Source of the DNA: Dehalococcoidia bacterium
GTDB lineage: Bacteria > Chloroflexota > Dehalococcoidia > Lucifugimonadales > Lucifugimonadaceae
Direction: 5' to 3'
Assembly: GCA_022824185.1 (NCBI GenBank)
Contig: JAJEAU010000007.1
Coordinates: 1-64,000 of the forward strand
DNA: 64,000 bases
The translations under genes were made by a program, and so were the position numbers. How positions within the stretch are numbered: position 1 is the stretch's first letter; the number at the start of each line of letters is the position of its first letter. Below are positions 52,097 through 61,889 of this stretch, one piece after another. The notes under the pieces were generated by a model. It was given only the letters and a program-made list of their open reading frames with translations. It was not told the origin of the DNA and searched no databases.

Positions 52097-53740
52097 TCAG
52101 GTGCTCAGTATGCCGGTTATTTCGCCGGTGTCGTCGTTGAGGTCGATGTCCCAAGCGTTCGGGTTCGAAGGAAGGCCGGGCAATGTGATGATGTTACCGG
52201 CTAGGGTGACGATCTGTTTGGCACCGGCGAGGACGCGGAGCTCGCGTATCGGGATGGTGTGGCCTCGTGGAGCATTCAGCAGACGCGGGTTGGCTGATAC
52301 CGACAGGTGCGTTTTTGCCATGCAGATCGGGAAGTTCCACCCGTTGGATTCGAAGCGTCGTGCGGTTGTTTTGGTCAATGGTCCCCACTCGACACTGTCG
52401 GCGTTGAAGAGTTCTTCCGAGATGCGTTCGACCTTGTCAATGGTCGAAAGTTCGTCCTCGTAGAGGAGGTTGACATCAGCCTTGCCAGAGTGTGCTGCAT
52501 CCCAGACAGCATCGGCTAGTTCGGTCATTCCTGCGCCTCCTTCGGCGAAACCACGTGCCTCGGCGACTCCGACTGCACCGGCTTCGATGGCCGCTGATTT
52601 AGCCGCGGCGATCTCTTCCGGGGTGTCGGATGGGAATTGGTTGATGGCGACTACCAGCGGCAGTCCGTACATCTTGACGATACGGATGGCATTTGCCAGG
52701 TTTTCGGCACCCGTTTTGACGGCGTCGACGTTTGAGGTTTCGAGGTCGCCTTGCTTTACGCCGCCGTGCCACTTAAGGCCGCGAATAGTCGCGACTACTA
52801 CGGCTGCGGATGGTTTGGGTCCGCCCTGTCGGACTTTGATGTCCATGAACTTCTGGAAGCCGAGGTCGGCGCCGAATCCTGCCTCAGTGACGGTGATATC
52901 AGCGGTGTTGATGGCGAGGATGTCGGCAAGGATCGAGCTGCATCCGTGGGCGATGTTGCCGAATGGTCCCATGTGGACGATCGCAGGTTGGCCTTCCAAG
53001 GTCTGTGCGAGGTTTGGTTTCACGGCGTCTCGGAGGAGGGCCATCATCGAGCCGATGCCGCCAATTTGACGTGCCGTTACGGGTTTGCGGTCGGTAGTCC
53101 ATCCGACGACGATGTTGCCGATGCGTTCGCGGAGATCCGCGTAGCCGTTGGTGAGGGCAAGGATCGCCATGATTTCGGATGCTGCATTGATGTCGAAGCC
53201 TGCTTCGCGCATCGGTGCGTTCAATCTTCCGCCGACACCGGTTACGACTTGCCGGAGAGCGCGATCTTCGGCGTCGGTGACGCGTCGCCAAGTGATCCCG
53301 TCGGGTTGAAGACCAGGGATCGCTCCTCGGTAGACCGCGTTGTCAGTCATCGCAGCGAGGAGATTGTGGGCGGATTCCATGGCGTGGAAGTCGCCTGTGA
53401 AGTGGAGGTTGATCTCGTTTGCGGGTTGGACCGTGGATTGACCGCCGCCAGTGCCGCCGCCTTTGTGGCCGAAAACGGGACCTAAGGAAGGTTGTCGGAT
53501 GGTAAGGGCTACGTTTTTGCCGATTTGGGCCAGTCCTTGCGTCAAACCGACGGCGGTTGTTGACTTGCCCTCTCCTGCTGGCGTGGGGGTGATGGCGGTG
53601 ACGACGACGAGTTTGCCCGGAGTTTCGCGATTCGGGAATGATTGGAGGGGGATCTTGGCTTTGTCGTTGCCGTAGGTTTCGATGTCTGCGGGGGAAAATC
53701 CCAAGTCTTGGGCGACATCAGTGATGGGGCGGAGTGGCAT
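52097..53740 (-). CDS. fhs: formate--tetrahydrofolate ligase
   Basis: A 547-residue enzyme that makes 10-formyl-THF from formate, ATP and THF. Nucleotide-binding TPTPAGEGKSTT at about 51-62 and the KGGGTGGG..Q stretch are diagnostic, with RQPSLGPVFGHKGGG and the NIAHGCSS segment. The length matches the family (about 555). ATG 53738-53740 is preferred; a start 42 bases upstream is possible. It links the window to one-carbon metabolism or an acetogen-like/methyl-oxidation route. Confidence 0.95.
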   Translation of the reverse strand: MPLRPITDVAQDLGFSPADIETYGNDKAKIPLQSFPNRETPGKLVVVTAITPTPAGEGKSTTAVGLTQGLAQIGKNVALTIRQPSLGPVFGHKGGGTGGGQSTVQPANEINLHFTGDFHAMESAHNLLAAMTDNAVYRGAIPGLQPDGITWRRVTDAEDRALRQVVTGVGGRLNAPMREAGFDINAASEIMAILALTNGYADLRERIGNIVVGWTTDRKPVTARQIGGIGSMMALLRDAVKPNLAQTLEGQPAIVHMGPFGNIAHGCSSILADILAINTADITVTEAGFGADLGFQKFMDIKVRQGGPKPSAAVVVATIRGLKWHGGVKQGDLETSNVDAVKTGAENLANAIRIVKMYGLPLVVAINQFPSDTPEEIAAAKSAAIEAGAVGVAEARGFAEGGAGMTELADAVWDAAHSGKADVNLLYEDELSTIDKVERISEELFNADSVEWGPLTKTTARRFESNGWNFPICMAKTHLSVSANPRLLNAPRGHTIPIRELRVLAGAKQIVTLAGNIITLPGLPSNPNAWDIDLNDDTGEITGILST

Positions 53741-53838
53741 GGCGATGGAGTCCTGTCTGATTTGGGTGCGTCTTGCGTCCAAGCAGTTCGTTGCGGGTTT
53801 GAATTCACCACCAAACTAGTTTAACGAAGCGGTATTCG

Positions 53839-54270
53839 TCACCATTTATCGCAACCTTCAGCGACGCTGCTCCTGCCGGTTTCGGATTCGTTATCGCCTT
53901 CGACTTCGCCCGTATCGACCGTCACGAAGAAGACGAGAGCGTCGGGTCCGAGGATGCGATCTGGGTTTCGTTGGTAAGTGATTTTGACGCGTCCGTCGGG
54001 TTGGCGTTGACTCATAGTGGTCTGCCATTGGTAGTCCTCTTGAATCCATTGATCGCACGTCGCGCCAAAGAAACCCCAGTCTTTGTCCGACATGTAGGCG
54101 ATGACCAATCGGTGCGCCAGACCCGCAATCTCAGGCGAGACAGTTTCTTCGAGGGATTGGGTGACGGGAACGTTAACGGGAGTTTCGCTGTTAGTCTCCG
54201 AATTGCAAGCGAGCAGGGCGACGGCAGCTGTCATAACAGCGATGAGAAGAATGGTATGATGGATGGGCAT
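53839..54270 (-). CDS. small hypothetical lipoprotein
   Basis: A 143-residue protein. The signal peptide ends in the lipobox VALLAC with C22. The mature part is acidic, with two Cys (ATCDQW and EGCDKW) that may pair outside the cytoplasm. It has a beta-rich core (VKITYQRNPD, ALVFFVTVDTG). No family recognised. It follows the di-haem protein gene by 12 bases and may be its accessory. Confidence 0.7.
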   Translation of the reverse strand: MPIHHTILLIAVMTAAVALLACNSETNSETPVNVPVTQSLEETVSPEIAGLAHRLVIAYMSDKDWGFFGATCDQWIQEDYQWQTTMSQRQPDGRVKITYQRNPDRILGPDALVFFVTVDTGEVEGDNESETGRSSVAEGCDKW

Positions 54271-54282
54271 GGTTGTCCACGC

Positions 54283-56139
54283 CTATTCCGACGGGATTGT
54301 TAGCGTCCGCAGGAACGCGATCAACGCGTCTCGGTCTGCTTCTGGCAATGCGATGAAGAGATCGCGTTGCTCTTGAGCGTCACCGCCGTGGGCTACGATG
54401 GCTTCGGAGATCAGCGTAGCTCTGCCGTGGTGGAGGAACGGCGGTTCCGACGCGAAGCCCCACAACCGTTTGGTCATCCAATCCTCGGAAGGGATCCCGC
54501 CATCTTCAACTTCCTCGTTGTCCAAGGGGCCGTCTTCACCCATGTCGTGCCTGCGGAGATCGGAGAACACAGGGATTAGGTAGTGGCCGTTTTCGTCGAC
54601 GCGCAATCCATCGGCGTATTCGCTCAGGTCGATTTCGAGGACTGCGTCAACGGCTTCGGGTCGGAGGTCTCGTCCGACGTTGAACTCGTTGGGTTCGGTG
54701 AAGATGAGAGATTCGAGGGGCAGTTCGGCGATATGGCATGAAGCACATCCGATATTGTCGAATGTCTGGCGGCCGTGATCTACGATGTCGCGCTGTTCCG
54801 GATCGTCGGGCAGTTTCGGAATGGGTGCAGGTAATGTTGCCATGAATGCGACTAGTGCTGTCACATCGCCCGGCGTTAATTCGTTCACGACACCGTCGCC
54901 GTCGCGGTCGATGTACGCGCCGATGCGTTCGTAGTTTTCGATGCCGTGATGGTGCAACATGGCGTCGTTGGTGAACTCTCGCAGACTGGTCGTGACACCT
55001 TTTTGGATGAATGGGCGCACGATCAAGTCTCCGTTGACGCCTTCGACCTCAGTCGTGTAGGCAAAGCCGTTTGGATGGGCGGTGATGGCCCCGAAGTGGA
55101 CGCCTTTGGCGTATATCTCGCGTCGAACAGGCCATCCGGATTTCTTTGCTTCCTCGATGATCGCCTGTTCTTGTGCGAGGAGCTCGCGTGTCATCTCACG
55201 CGCCAGGAGTTCGACGAAACCGGAACCGAACATGCCGACAGTGTTGCGTTCATTGCCGACGTTTTGGAGGGTGAGAGGAAATTCGTCTTCTTGCCCGTAC
55301 TGAAGTCGGTCTTCTAGATCATCTCGGTAGTCGAACTCCATCTGGTCGTCGAAGTCGACGAAATCGAAACGCTGACTCAGGGAGAACACGTTGGCGACGT
55401 TGTCGCCACCGCCGCCGATGGCTGGCGTGTTGTGGCATCCGCTGCAGGCGTTGGCATCTGGTCCGGAGATACGGTTGAAACTGTGGATGCCTTCGCGGCG
55501 ATCGCGGAATCTGTCGTCGCCTGTGCGGGTAGGTCTTCCCGCGCCATCGAGTGCGTTGAATGAGGCGGTGAATAGCATTTCGCCGTGCTCGATCAATTCG
55601 TCCAAGGTGTATTTGCCTTGTTCGATGCCCGATTGGCTGAAGTGGATCTGGACGGCGGGAGCGTCGCCGATCCACTGTTTGCCGATGTTTTGGCATTCGA
55701 AGCGAACGTTTTCGAGTGACTCGTATCCCTTTACGTGTTGCTCCATGTGCTCGTAAGTGTCCAAGTAGTTCAACACTTGGAGCGTCGGGTATTCGTAGTA
55801 ACCGCCTGCCAAAAGGTCTTTCAAGGCGAGGATGAATCGTTCGGTAGCATCGACGATTTCGCCGCGAACGGGTTGCAGATCTTCTTCTAGGAGCGCAACC
55901 TGTTCTTCGATTTCTTCGACGGTCAATTGCTCCATCAACATTCCGTCGGCGATTGCGTCGACTCGATTACATACCTGCACAGCAGGGTCGACATCGTCCT
56001 CAGCGACGTAAGCGGCGCAAGCGATACCCCACGTCAGCGCGAAAGCAAATGACGCGACGAAGCCGATCTTCGCTATATGACGGCTTGATTTATGTTTAGA
56101 TCCCCGCTTCGCGGTCGATCTCAGCCTGATATTCGGCAA
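54283..56139 (-). CDS. exported di-haem c-type oxidoreductase
   Basis: A 618-residue protein of the DHOR/cytochrome-c-peroxidase-like family. Two haem sites are seen: C232-SG-C235-H236 (ACSGCHNTPAIGGGGD) and a CASCH at about 461 (NIGCASCHIAELP). The N-terminal region has a hydrophobic signal (IGFVASFAFALTWGIAC) with a possible lipobox at C41. The middle has RDRREGIHSFNRISGPD, typical of DHOR. The start is TTG 56137-56139, overlapping the Gfo/Idh/MocA gene end by 44 bases. Electron donor and substrate are unknown. Confidence 0.88.
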   Translation of the reverse strand: MPNIRLRSTAKRGSKHKSSRHIAKIGFVASFAFALTWGIACAAYVAEDDVDPAVQVCNRVDAIADGMLMEQLTVEEIEEQVALLEEDLQPVRGEIVDATERFILALKDLLAGGYYEYPTLQVLNYLDTYEHMEQHVKGYESLENVRFECQNIGKQWIGDAPAVQIHFSQSGIEQGKYTLDELIEHGEMLFTASFNALDGAGRPTRTGDDRFRDRREGIHSFNRISGPDANACSGCHNTPAIGGGGDNVANVFSLSQRFDFVDFDDQMEFDYRDDLEDRLQYGQEDEFPLTLQNVGNERNTVGMFGSGFVELLAREMTRELLAQEQAIIEEAKKSGWPVRREIYAKGVHFGAITAHPNGFAYTTEVEGVNGDLIVRPFIQKGVTTSLREFTNDAMLHHHGIENYERIGAYIDRDGDGVVNELTPGDVTALVAFMATLPAPIPKLPDDPEQRDIVDHGRQTFDNIGCASCHIAELPLESLIFTEPNEFNVGRDLRPEAVDAVLEIDLSEYADGLRVDENGHYLIPVFSDLRRHDMGEDGPLDNEEVEDGGIPSEDWMTKRLWGFASEPPFLHHGRATLISEAIVAHGGDAQEQRDLFIALPEADRDALIAFLRTLTIPSE

Positions 56140-57361
56140 CGGTACCGTCCATGATGTCGGAGAGCGATACCTGTTGGCCGGCGTGGCCGGACTCTAAGAT
56201 CCCATAAGAAACCGCAAGGGCTTTCATCCCAACTTCGGCATCGACTTCGACATTCCTATCCTTAGATTCTATTGCCGTTGCCAACTCCGCCATTTCGATG
56301 GCGACTAGGATGCGATCGATCGCCTCGAATCCAACGTCATATGACGCCATGCGATTGACGCCTCCGAAGAAGGCAGCGGTTACGTCATCGATCGACCAAT
56401 CGGGTACCAGGTCGAGCATTTCTTGTTCGCTCAGAGGTTCTCGTGAAGATTCGAGATGGATTTTGGGCGGTATGCCGGTGCGTGTCGGAGGCATCTGCAT
56501 GGTCCCGGCACTTCCGTGAATTGTGTTGATGCCGGTTCCGTATCCGATCGACGCGTTGGTGATGGTGAGTTGTCCGATGGCGCCGGAAGCGAAGTTCAAC
56601 ACGCTGATCGCGGTATCTTCCTGGTCGATCTCGACGGTTTGTTGGTCAGCGAAGGCGTCTTCGACCCGGTGGGAGTAGAACTGTGCGATTTGGCCGTGCA
56701 TACCTTCGCGCACCCGCGTCGGGGCAAATAGACCGGTGCGTGCGCTGAGCGATTCGATGTCACCTAGGAAGTAGATTAGGAGGTCGGCTTCGTGAACGCC
56801 TTGCTCAATGATGACGCTTCCCGCTCGGGACTTTAGGGCGCGCCAACCAGTGTCGTGCATCAACGCGGAGCCGCCACCTAGCGAGACTTTCATCGCGAAA
56901 CCCGGGTCGCCGATTGCTCCAGCATCAAGCAGCGCTTTTGCCAATCGGTTCATGGGGTCGCGCCGATATTGCTCGCCGATTGATAGCACCAATCCCTTCG
57001 CTTCGGCTGCATCCCGCATCAGGCGACATGCTCTCATGGTGACAGCCATCGGTTTCTCGGTCAGGACGTGCACCCCAGCTTCAAATGCCTGCAACGCGAA
57101 GATGTGGTGCATTCGGGTGTCGGTGACGATGTCGACAGCGTCGATGCCAGACGCAAGCATCGTCTCGTAGTCGGTGAAGATTTCCGGACGATGGCCAGTC
57201 TCTGCTTCCACGGCTGAGGCAACGCCATCGGCTGCGGCTTCGTGCCTATCGCAAACGGCGGCCAAATCGAACGAATCGAAGTGCTTGCGGAATTCGATGT
57301 AGCCGTGAGCGTGCCGCATCCCCATGCCACCGCATCCGACCAATCCCAGTTTGAGACTCAA
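56096..57361 (-). CDS. Gfo/Idh/MocA family oxidoreductase
   Basis: A 421-residue dehydrogenase. The NAD(P)-binding GLVGCGGMGMRHAHGY lies at 6-21 and EKP in VHVLTEKPMAV follows the Rossmann domain. The C-terminal beta-sheet domain has the dehydrogenase motif VIIEQGVHEADLLIYFLGD with a catalytic His. Such enzymes oxidise inositols or sugars. It lies 46 bases downstream of the galactonate-dehydratase-like gene and overlaps the di-haem gene, so a sugar-catabolic operon is likely. Confidence 0.9.
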   Translation of the reverse strand: MSLKLGLVGCGGMGMRHAHGYIEFRKHFDSFDLAAVCDRHEAAADGVASAVEAETGHRPEIFTDYETMLASGIDAVDIVTDTRMHHIFALQAFEAGVHVLTEKPMAVTMRACRLMRDAAEAKGLVLSIGEQYRRDPMNRLAKALLDAGAIGDPGFAMKVSLGGGSALMHDTGWRALKSRAGSVIIEQGVHEADLLIYFLGDIESLSARTGLFAPTRVREGMHGQIAQFYSHRVEDAFADQQTVEIDQEDTAISVLNFASGAIGQLTITNASIGYGTGINTIHGSAGTMQMPPTRTGIPPKIHLESSREPLSEQEMLDLVPDWSIDDVTAAFFGGVNRMASYDVGFEAIDRILVAIEMAELATAIESKDRNVEVDAEVGMKALAVSYGILESGHAGQQVSLSDIMDGTVAEYQAEIDREAGI

Positions 57362-57407
57362 TGTTTGATTCCTTTCATCTGCAATTGGCAGATAGGCAAT
57401 GAAGCGG

Positions 57408-58532
57408 TTATCTCAACGCAACTGAGCCATCATCACGCAACGCGCCGCCGATGGGGCCAAACTCGAATGGGTGTTTGGCGATGCCCTCTTCATCGAGTTC
57501 TACGCCGATGCCGGGCACTTCTGGAATCTGAAGCCAACCCGAGTCGAGCTTGATTATTTGCTTGACGACGTCTGAATACGGAGGATTCTCCTCGTAGACG
57601 TGCTCTTGGACTTCGTAGTTTGGGACACAGGCGCCTAGTTGGACGTGCGCGGCGGTGGCAACGGGGCCTGATGGCACTGCGTGCGGGATAATGCCTTGGT
57701 GGTGGGACTCGGCGATTGCGCAGATCTTCTTGCAATGAGTGAAACCGCCTGCGACGCCGATGTCGGGCCGGATGTGGTGAACGCCCGCCGATTCGACGTA
57801 TTCACGGAACTCCCACATAGTGAGGTTGCGCTCCCCTGCAGCCATCGGTATCCGTGTCTTTTCCGACACCTCGCCGAAGGAAAGGATCGAATCTGGTGCG
57901 ACCGGGTCTTCGAAGAAATATGGTCGGAACTTTTCGAGCTCTTGCGCCAATACGATCGCTTCGCCCGGGATCATGTTTCGGTGGATCTCAACGCCCACGT
58001 CCATGTCCCAACCGACGGCGTCTCTAACGGCCGCCATTCGATCCACTAGATCTTGGATCCGTTCGCTGTGGCGCATAGGGGCGTGGTCGTGCTGGTAGAG
58101 CAGACATTTGACGGCGGTGAACCCATCGGCTTTCGCCGCGGCGGCGGCGTTCGCCACTTCCTCCAACGTCCCGGTCGGCAACACCAACATTGCTCTGACG
58201 GCGTCTCGCGCCTTTCCGCCTAAGAGTTGCCAAACTGGCGCTTCGAAGTACTTGCCTTTGATGTCCCAAAGGGCTTGATCAATCGCGCTGATGCCACCAC
58301 CGATGGCGCCTCCCCGCATCGACTTGGCACGATACAGGAAGTTCCAGTGATGCTCTGTGCGCAGCGGATCCTGCCCTATCAAGTAGGGTTCGAAGGACAA
58401 AACGACGTTTTCGGCAGCTCCTGGCCAACCGAAGAAGGTTGATTCGCCTACGCCTTGTAATCCGTTGTCAGTGGTGATGCGAACCATCATCCAGTTGACG
58501 GCGACGAATGTTTCTATCTGTTCGATCTTCAT
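57408..58532 (-). CDS. galactonate-dehydratase-like enolase-superfamily enzyme
   Basis: A 374-residue protein aligned by motif spacing with D-galactonate dehydratase (DgoD): E182-x-H184 (VGVEIHRNM), E208 (FFEDP), E234 (AAGERN), D257 (RPDIG) and H284 (IIPHAVPSG). The two catalytic His of DgoD are present. The first metal ligand is Glu where DgoD has Asp. The substrate may be an aldonate, but the altered ligand leaves it open. It is first in a run with the Gfo/Idh/MocA gene. Confidence 0.88.
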   Translation of the reverse strand: MKIEQIETFVAVNWMMVRITTDNGLQGVGESTFFGWPGAAENVVLSFEPYLIGQDPLRTEHHWNFLYRAKSMRGGAIGGGISAIDQALWDIKGKYFEAPVWQLLGGKARDAVRAMLVLPTGTLEEVANAAAAAKADGFTAVKCLLYQHDHAPMRHSERIQDLVDRMAAVRDAVGWDMDVGVEIHRNMIPGEAIVLAQELEKFRPYFFEDPVAPDSILSFGEVSEKTRIPMAAGERNLTMWEFREYVESAGVHHIRPDIGVAGGFTHCKKICAIAESHHQGIIPHAVPSGPVATAAHVQLGACVPNYEVQEHVYEENPPYSDVVKQIIKLDSGWLQIPEVPGIGVELDEEGIAKHPFEFGPIGGALRDDGSVALR

Positions 58533-58592
58533 GGGTTATCGGGTCCTCGGTTTCTGCGGCAATTATATGCACCTGATATACGCTAATCGGTT

Positions 58593-61500
58593 GTGAATGT
58601 TGCAGGCATCTCCGTGCGGAAAAGCCGCGGCGAATCGTTGTTCCTTGTCATCGCATTTTTGAGTGCGCTTTTGTCCGTCACGGTTGTTTCCGCCGCCCCT
58701 GTATATTTCGACGCGATAGAGCGATTGGGTCTTCGGCGGACTCTAGAACGCTTCGATCCTTCTCAGATGGGAGCGTGGCTTCACGTCAGTGATATGACGT
58801 TCAACGCATCGACCGTCAAATCGACGCGGGCGACGGCGATGGATGCGGGAGGTGCGCTCGGAGACGCTGTAAGAGGCAGTGCGACGTTTGTGCGCTCGGG
58901 CGCACTGAGTTTGAGTCAGGTCGATGGCGAATTTGCTCCGCCCGGTTCGGTCCTTGTTTACCAAACTGTTCAGGGCATCGACGCGCCGGTCACGTTGGTT
59001 TCAGGTGCGTTTCCATCCGAAAGAGACGACGGGAATACGGTCCAGATCGCGATTCTCAATGACGTCGCCGTGGAGTATGGCATCGAACTTGGAGATGTGT
59101 TGAGTCTGACTGTTCCGCCGACACGTATCGTGCACTCCAATCCGATAGTGACCGGGATTTTCAGGATCGAAGATCCAAACCACGAGACTTGGCAGGGATT
59201 GTCTTCCACTCTCTTCGCACCGGAGCAAGGGCCGACAGGTGGCAGAGCGGCGATCATCGCGCTGACTTCCAACGCAGGAATGGATCGCATTGCCAACCGC
59301 GGGATTGCCGACATCGGGCAGATGTGGGTGATGTTTTACACGGATCCGACGACGCTGAGTCGCGTCGGGGTTGACGGATTTCTCGACAATATTGACGATT
59401 TCAGGACTGCTACGGCGAAATCACTGCCGACTGCTTCATCCTTCGTCGGGCTCGAGTCGGCATTGCGGACGCTCAACCGTCAGCTGACATTCACGAATAC
59501 GACGACCATAATCAGCGGCTCGTTGTTCGCGGCGTTCGCTGTTTTTGTGCTTGCATTGAACTCGAGCGTCATCTCGAGGCGGTGGTTATCTGAGGAGTTG
59601 ACCCTAAAGGTCCGCGGAGCGAATCGTTACCAGCTTTTGGTCGCGGTCATCTTCTATGCTTCGGTGCTGTTTCTGATACCGGCGTTGCTAGGTCCGATCA
59701 TTGCCTCTGCGATTGTGCCTTTGCTTGGGTTGGTTGGTTCGTTTCGGGACTTGACCGGCGGGAGCCCGTTTCCGTTTCGCATTCTCCCGGAACAGTTTCT
59801 CTGGTCCGGCTTGGTGGTGCTGATTCTCTTGTCGATTTACCTGCTCCCCGGAATCGTTTCGCGCCCAGGGCCGGTGGTTCGGGCACTTACGCGTATGAGA
59901 GATGCTCAGTCGCCTTGGTTTTGGCGAGCCAATCTTGATCTTGGGATCGTGATCGCGGCTGCGGCGGTGATTTTCGAGTTAAACGGTAGAGGATCGCTTT
60001 TCGTTCAGCGCGAAGATAGTGCCGCAAATCTCAGCGTCTTGGCAACTTCTCTTCCCATCGTCGCGGCCGTCGCCGTCTCGTTGGTCGCACTGCGGTTGTT
60101 TCGATTTACCGGCGTATTGTTCGAACGGCTGGCGAGGATCAATTTCCATGCGATGGTCGTCTTGGCGCTGAAAATCATCTCGCGGTCGTCGATGCGACAC
60201 GCAGTTCTGATGCTGCTGGCGGCAGCGACGATGATCGTGGTGATCAACGCCAACGGCTTGTCGGCGACGCTGGGAAAGAACACGCAAGACCGCATCGAGT
60301 TCGCGACTGGTTCGGACATGCGGATATCCGGGATAGAGGCGTTCGGCACCGTGGAAAACGAGGTCGTGACAGAGGTTTCGCAACTGGAGTGGGTTGACGA
60401 TTGGACGTGGGCAGCGCGCACCGAAGCTCGGACAGGTGGATCCGAGTCGGCGTCTGAGTTCACGATGTTGTCCGTCAAACCTCAGGAATTCGGCAGCATC
60501 GCAGACATTCGACCTGATTTCGCTGATCGCTCATTGCCGGAGTTGATGACGCTGATTAAGGAGTTTTCACCCACCGGATCTCTGCCGATACCAGATGATG
60601 CTGAGAGTCTTCGAGCGGCTGTCAGGTTGAAACGAACGGGCAAGGGAAGAGTGGATATCTGGGCCCGGTTGCTTGATAGTAACGGCACAACACACACGAT
60701 TCGGCTATTGCAAGCCGACGGATCACAATCCGAGGATGTTTGGCATTTCGTCGAGGGACATTTCCGACCTGGTCTGCCTCGTCCGATTAGCCTGTTGGCG
60801 ATTGAGACATACGAACCGCCCACATCGCCGATAGGGAGTGCGGCGGTGTTGACGATCGATTCGATACACGCTATTGATGGTTCGGGAAAGACCGTTCTGA
60901 TCTCCGATTTCAATGAGTTGTCCAATTGGCATCCGATGGTGACGTCACTGGGGGATGACACCGATACTCGAGTTGTGGAAGGTGGTATCGAAGGGAGTGC
61001 GGACGGGAAGGCGCTTGAGGTCTCGATGGGGCGTGGGACTGATGATGGTGTGCGGGGTGTTTACTTTTCCGCGGCAGAGTCGATCACGGTTCCGATAGTT
61101 GTGAATCGTGAGTTGCTCGATCAAACGAATTTGACCGAAGGTGATCGATTTGTGGGCCAAGCGTACGGACGATTCGTGCCTTTCGAGATTCGAGGAAGCT
61201 TCGAACTATTCCCAACCATGACCGAGTCTTCTCAGGCGTTTGGGGTGGCCAACGTGGATGCTCTGTTGTCATATTTGACGCCAGTCAGTGAGCCGTTCTT
61301 GTCGAATACCGCCGAGTTGTTCATCACGGTGAAAGATGGGTTGATGCACGAAGATCGTATTGCCATGGTCAAAGGCATCGAGCCTTCGCTACGAGTGTCG
61401 GACCGAGACGCTATTAGACAGGAATCAGCGACTCGCCTCGGCGATGCGGCCGGTTGGCGAATTGTAGGCGGATTGATATCGGCGGCGGCGGTGGTCGTCG

Positions 61501-61877
61501 CCCTTGTTACGCTGTTCGCGATGACGATCCATCACCAGAATCTTTCCCGGCTGGATGCGGCTCTGGTGGAATCGCTTGGCGGTAGTCGCTGGGGGATTGT
61601 GGTTGAAGGCGCGACTCGGGTATTGATCTCGATATTGATCGGATTCGGTCTTGGCGTGGTTGCCGGGGTCTATGGTGTGAGGTTCATCGCGGACAGGATG
61701 ACTCGGACTTCGACGGGTGAGACTGCTTTGCCGCCGATGTTGCTCGAAGTCGATTGGTTGTTGGTCGGCGCCGTCGCCGTGCTCGTGCTCGTCGTATCTG
61801 TCGTCCCTGTGGTGTGGAGCGGATTGAAGCCGACCGAAACGGTTGCGGGACGGATCCGGGCATCGTCCGTATCGTGA
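58593..61877 (+). CDS. large FtsX-type ABC permease with an extra extracytoplasmic module
   Basis: A 1094-residue membrane protein with two FtsX units. An N-terminal helix (about 12-34) leads into an extracytoplasmic domain, then three spans at about 310-430. A second set of spans follows (around 455-560), and last come spans at about 955-1085. The extracytoplasmic segment 650-830 looks like a beta-sandwich (WHFVEGHFRPG, VLISDFNELSNWHP), unlike usual MacB/LolC domains. The start is GTG 58593. The gene is followed by a second permease of the same type. The ATPase is probably outside the window. Confidence 0.85.
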   Translation: MNVAGISVRKSRGESLFLVIAFLSALLSVTVVSAAPVYFDAIERLGLRRTLERFDPSQMGAWLHVSDMTFNASTVKSTRATAMDAGGALGDAVRGSATFVRSGALSLSQVDGEFAPPGSVLVYQTVQGIDAPVTLVSGAFPSERDDGNTVQIAILNDVAVEYGIELGDVLSLTVPPTRIVHSNPIVTGIFRIEDPNHETWQGLSSTLFAPEQGPTGGRAAIIALTSNAGMDRIANRGIADIGQMWVMFYTDPTTLSRVGVDGFLDNIDDFRTATAKSLPTASSFVGLESALRTLNRQLTFTNTTTIISGSLFAAFAVFVLALNSSVISRRWLSEELTLKVRGANRYQLLVAVIFYASVLFLIPALLGPIIASAIVPLLGLVGSFRDLTGGSPFPFRILPEQFLWSGLVVLILLSIYLLPGIVSRPGPVVRALTRMRDAQSPWFWRANLDLGIVIAAAAVIFELNGRGSLFVQREDSAANLSVLATSLPIVAAVAVSLVALRLFRFTGVLFERLARINFHAMVVLALKIISRSSMRHAVLMLLAAATMIVVINANGLSATLGKNTQDRIEFATGSDMRISGIEAFGTVENEVVTEVSQLEWVDDWTWAARTEARTGGSESASEFTMLSVKPQEFGSIADIRPDFADRSLPELMTLIKEFSPTGSLPIPDDAESLRAAVRLKRTGKGRVDIWARLLDSNGTTHTIRLLQADGSQSEDVWHFVEGHFRPGLPRPISLLAIETYEPPTSPIGSAAVLTIDSIHAIDGSGKTVLISDFNELSNWHPMVTSLGDDTDTRVVEGGIEGSADGKALEVSMGRGTDDGVRGVYFSAAESITVPIVVNRELLDQTNLTEGDRFVGQAYGRFVPFEIRGSFELFPTMTESSQAFGVANVDALLSYLTPVSEPFLSNTAELFITVKDGLMHEDRIAMVKGIEPSLRVSDRDAIRQESATRLGDAAGWRIVGGLISAAAVVVALVTLFAMTIHHQNLSRLDAALVESLGGSRWGIVVEGATRVLISILIGFGLGVVAGVYGVRFIADRMTRTSTGETALPPMLLEVDWLLVGAVAVLVLVVSVVPVVWSGLKPTETVAGRIRASSVS

Positions 61878-61889
61878 GATGCCTCTAAC

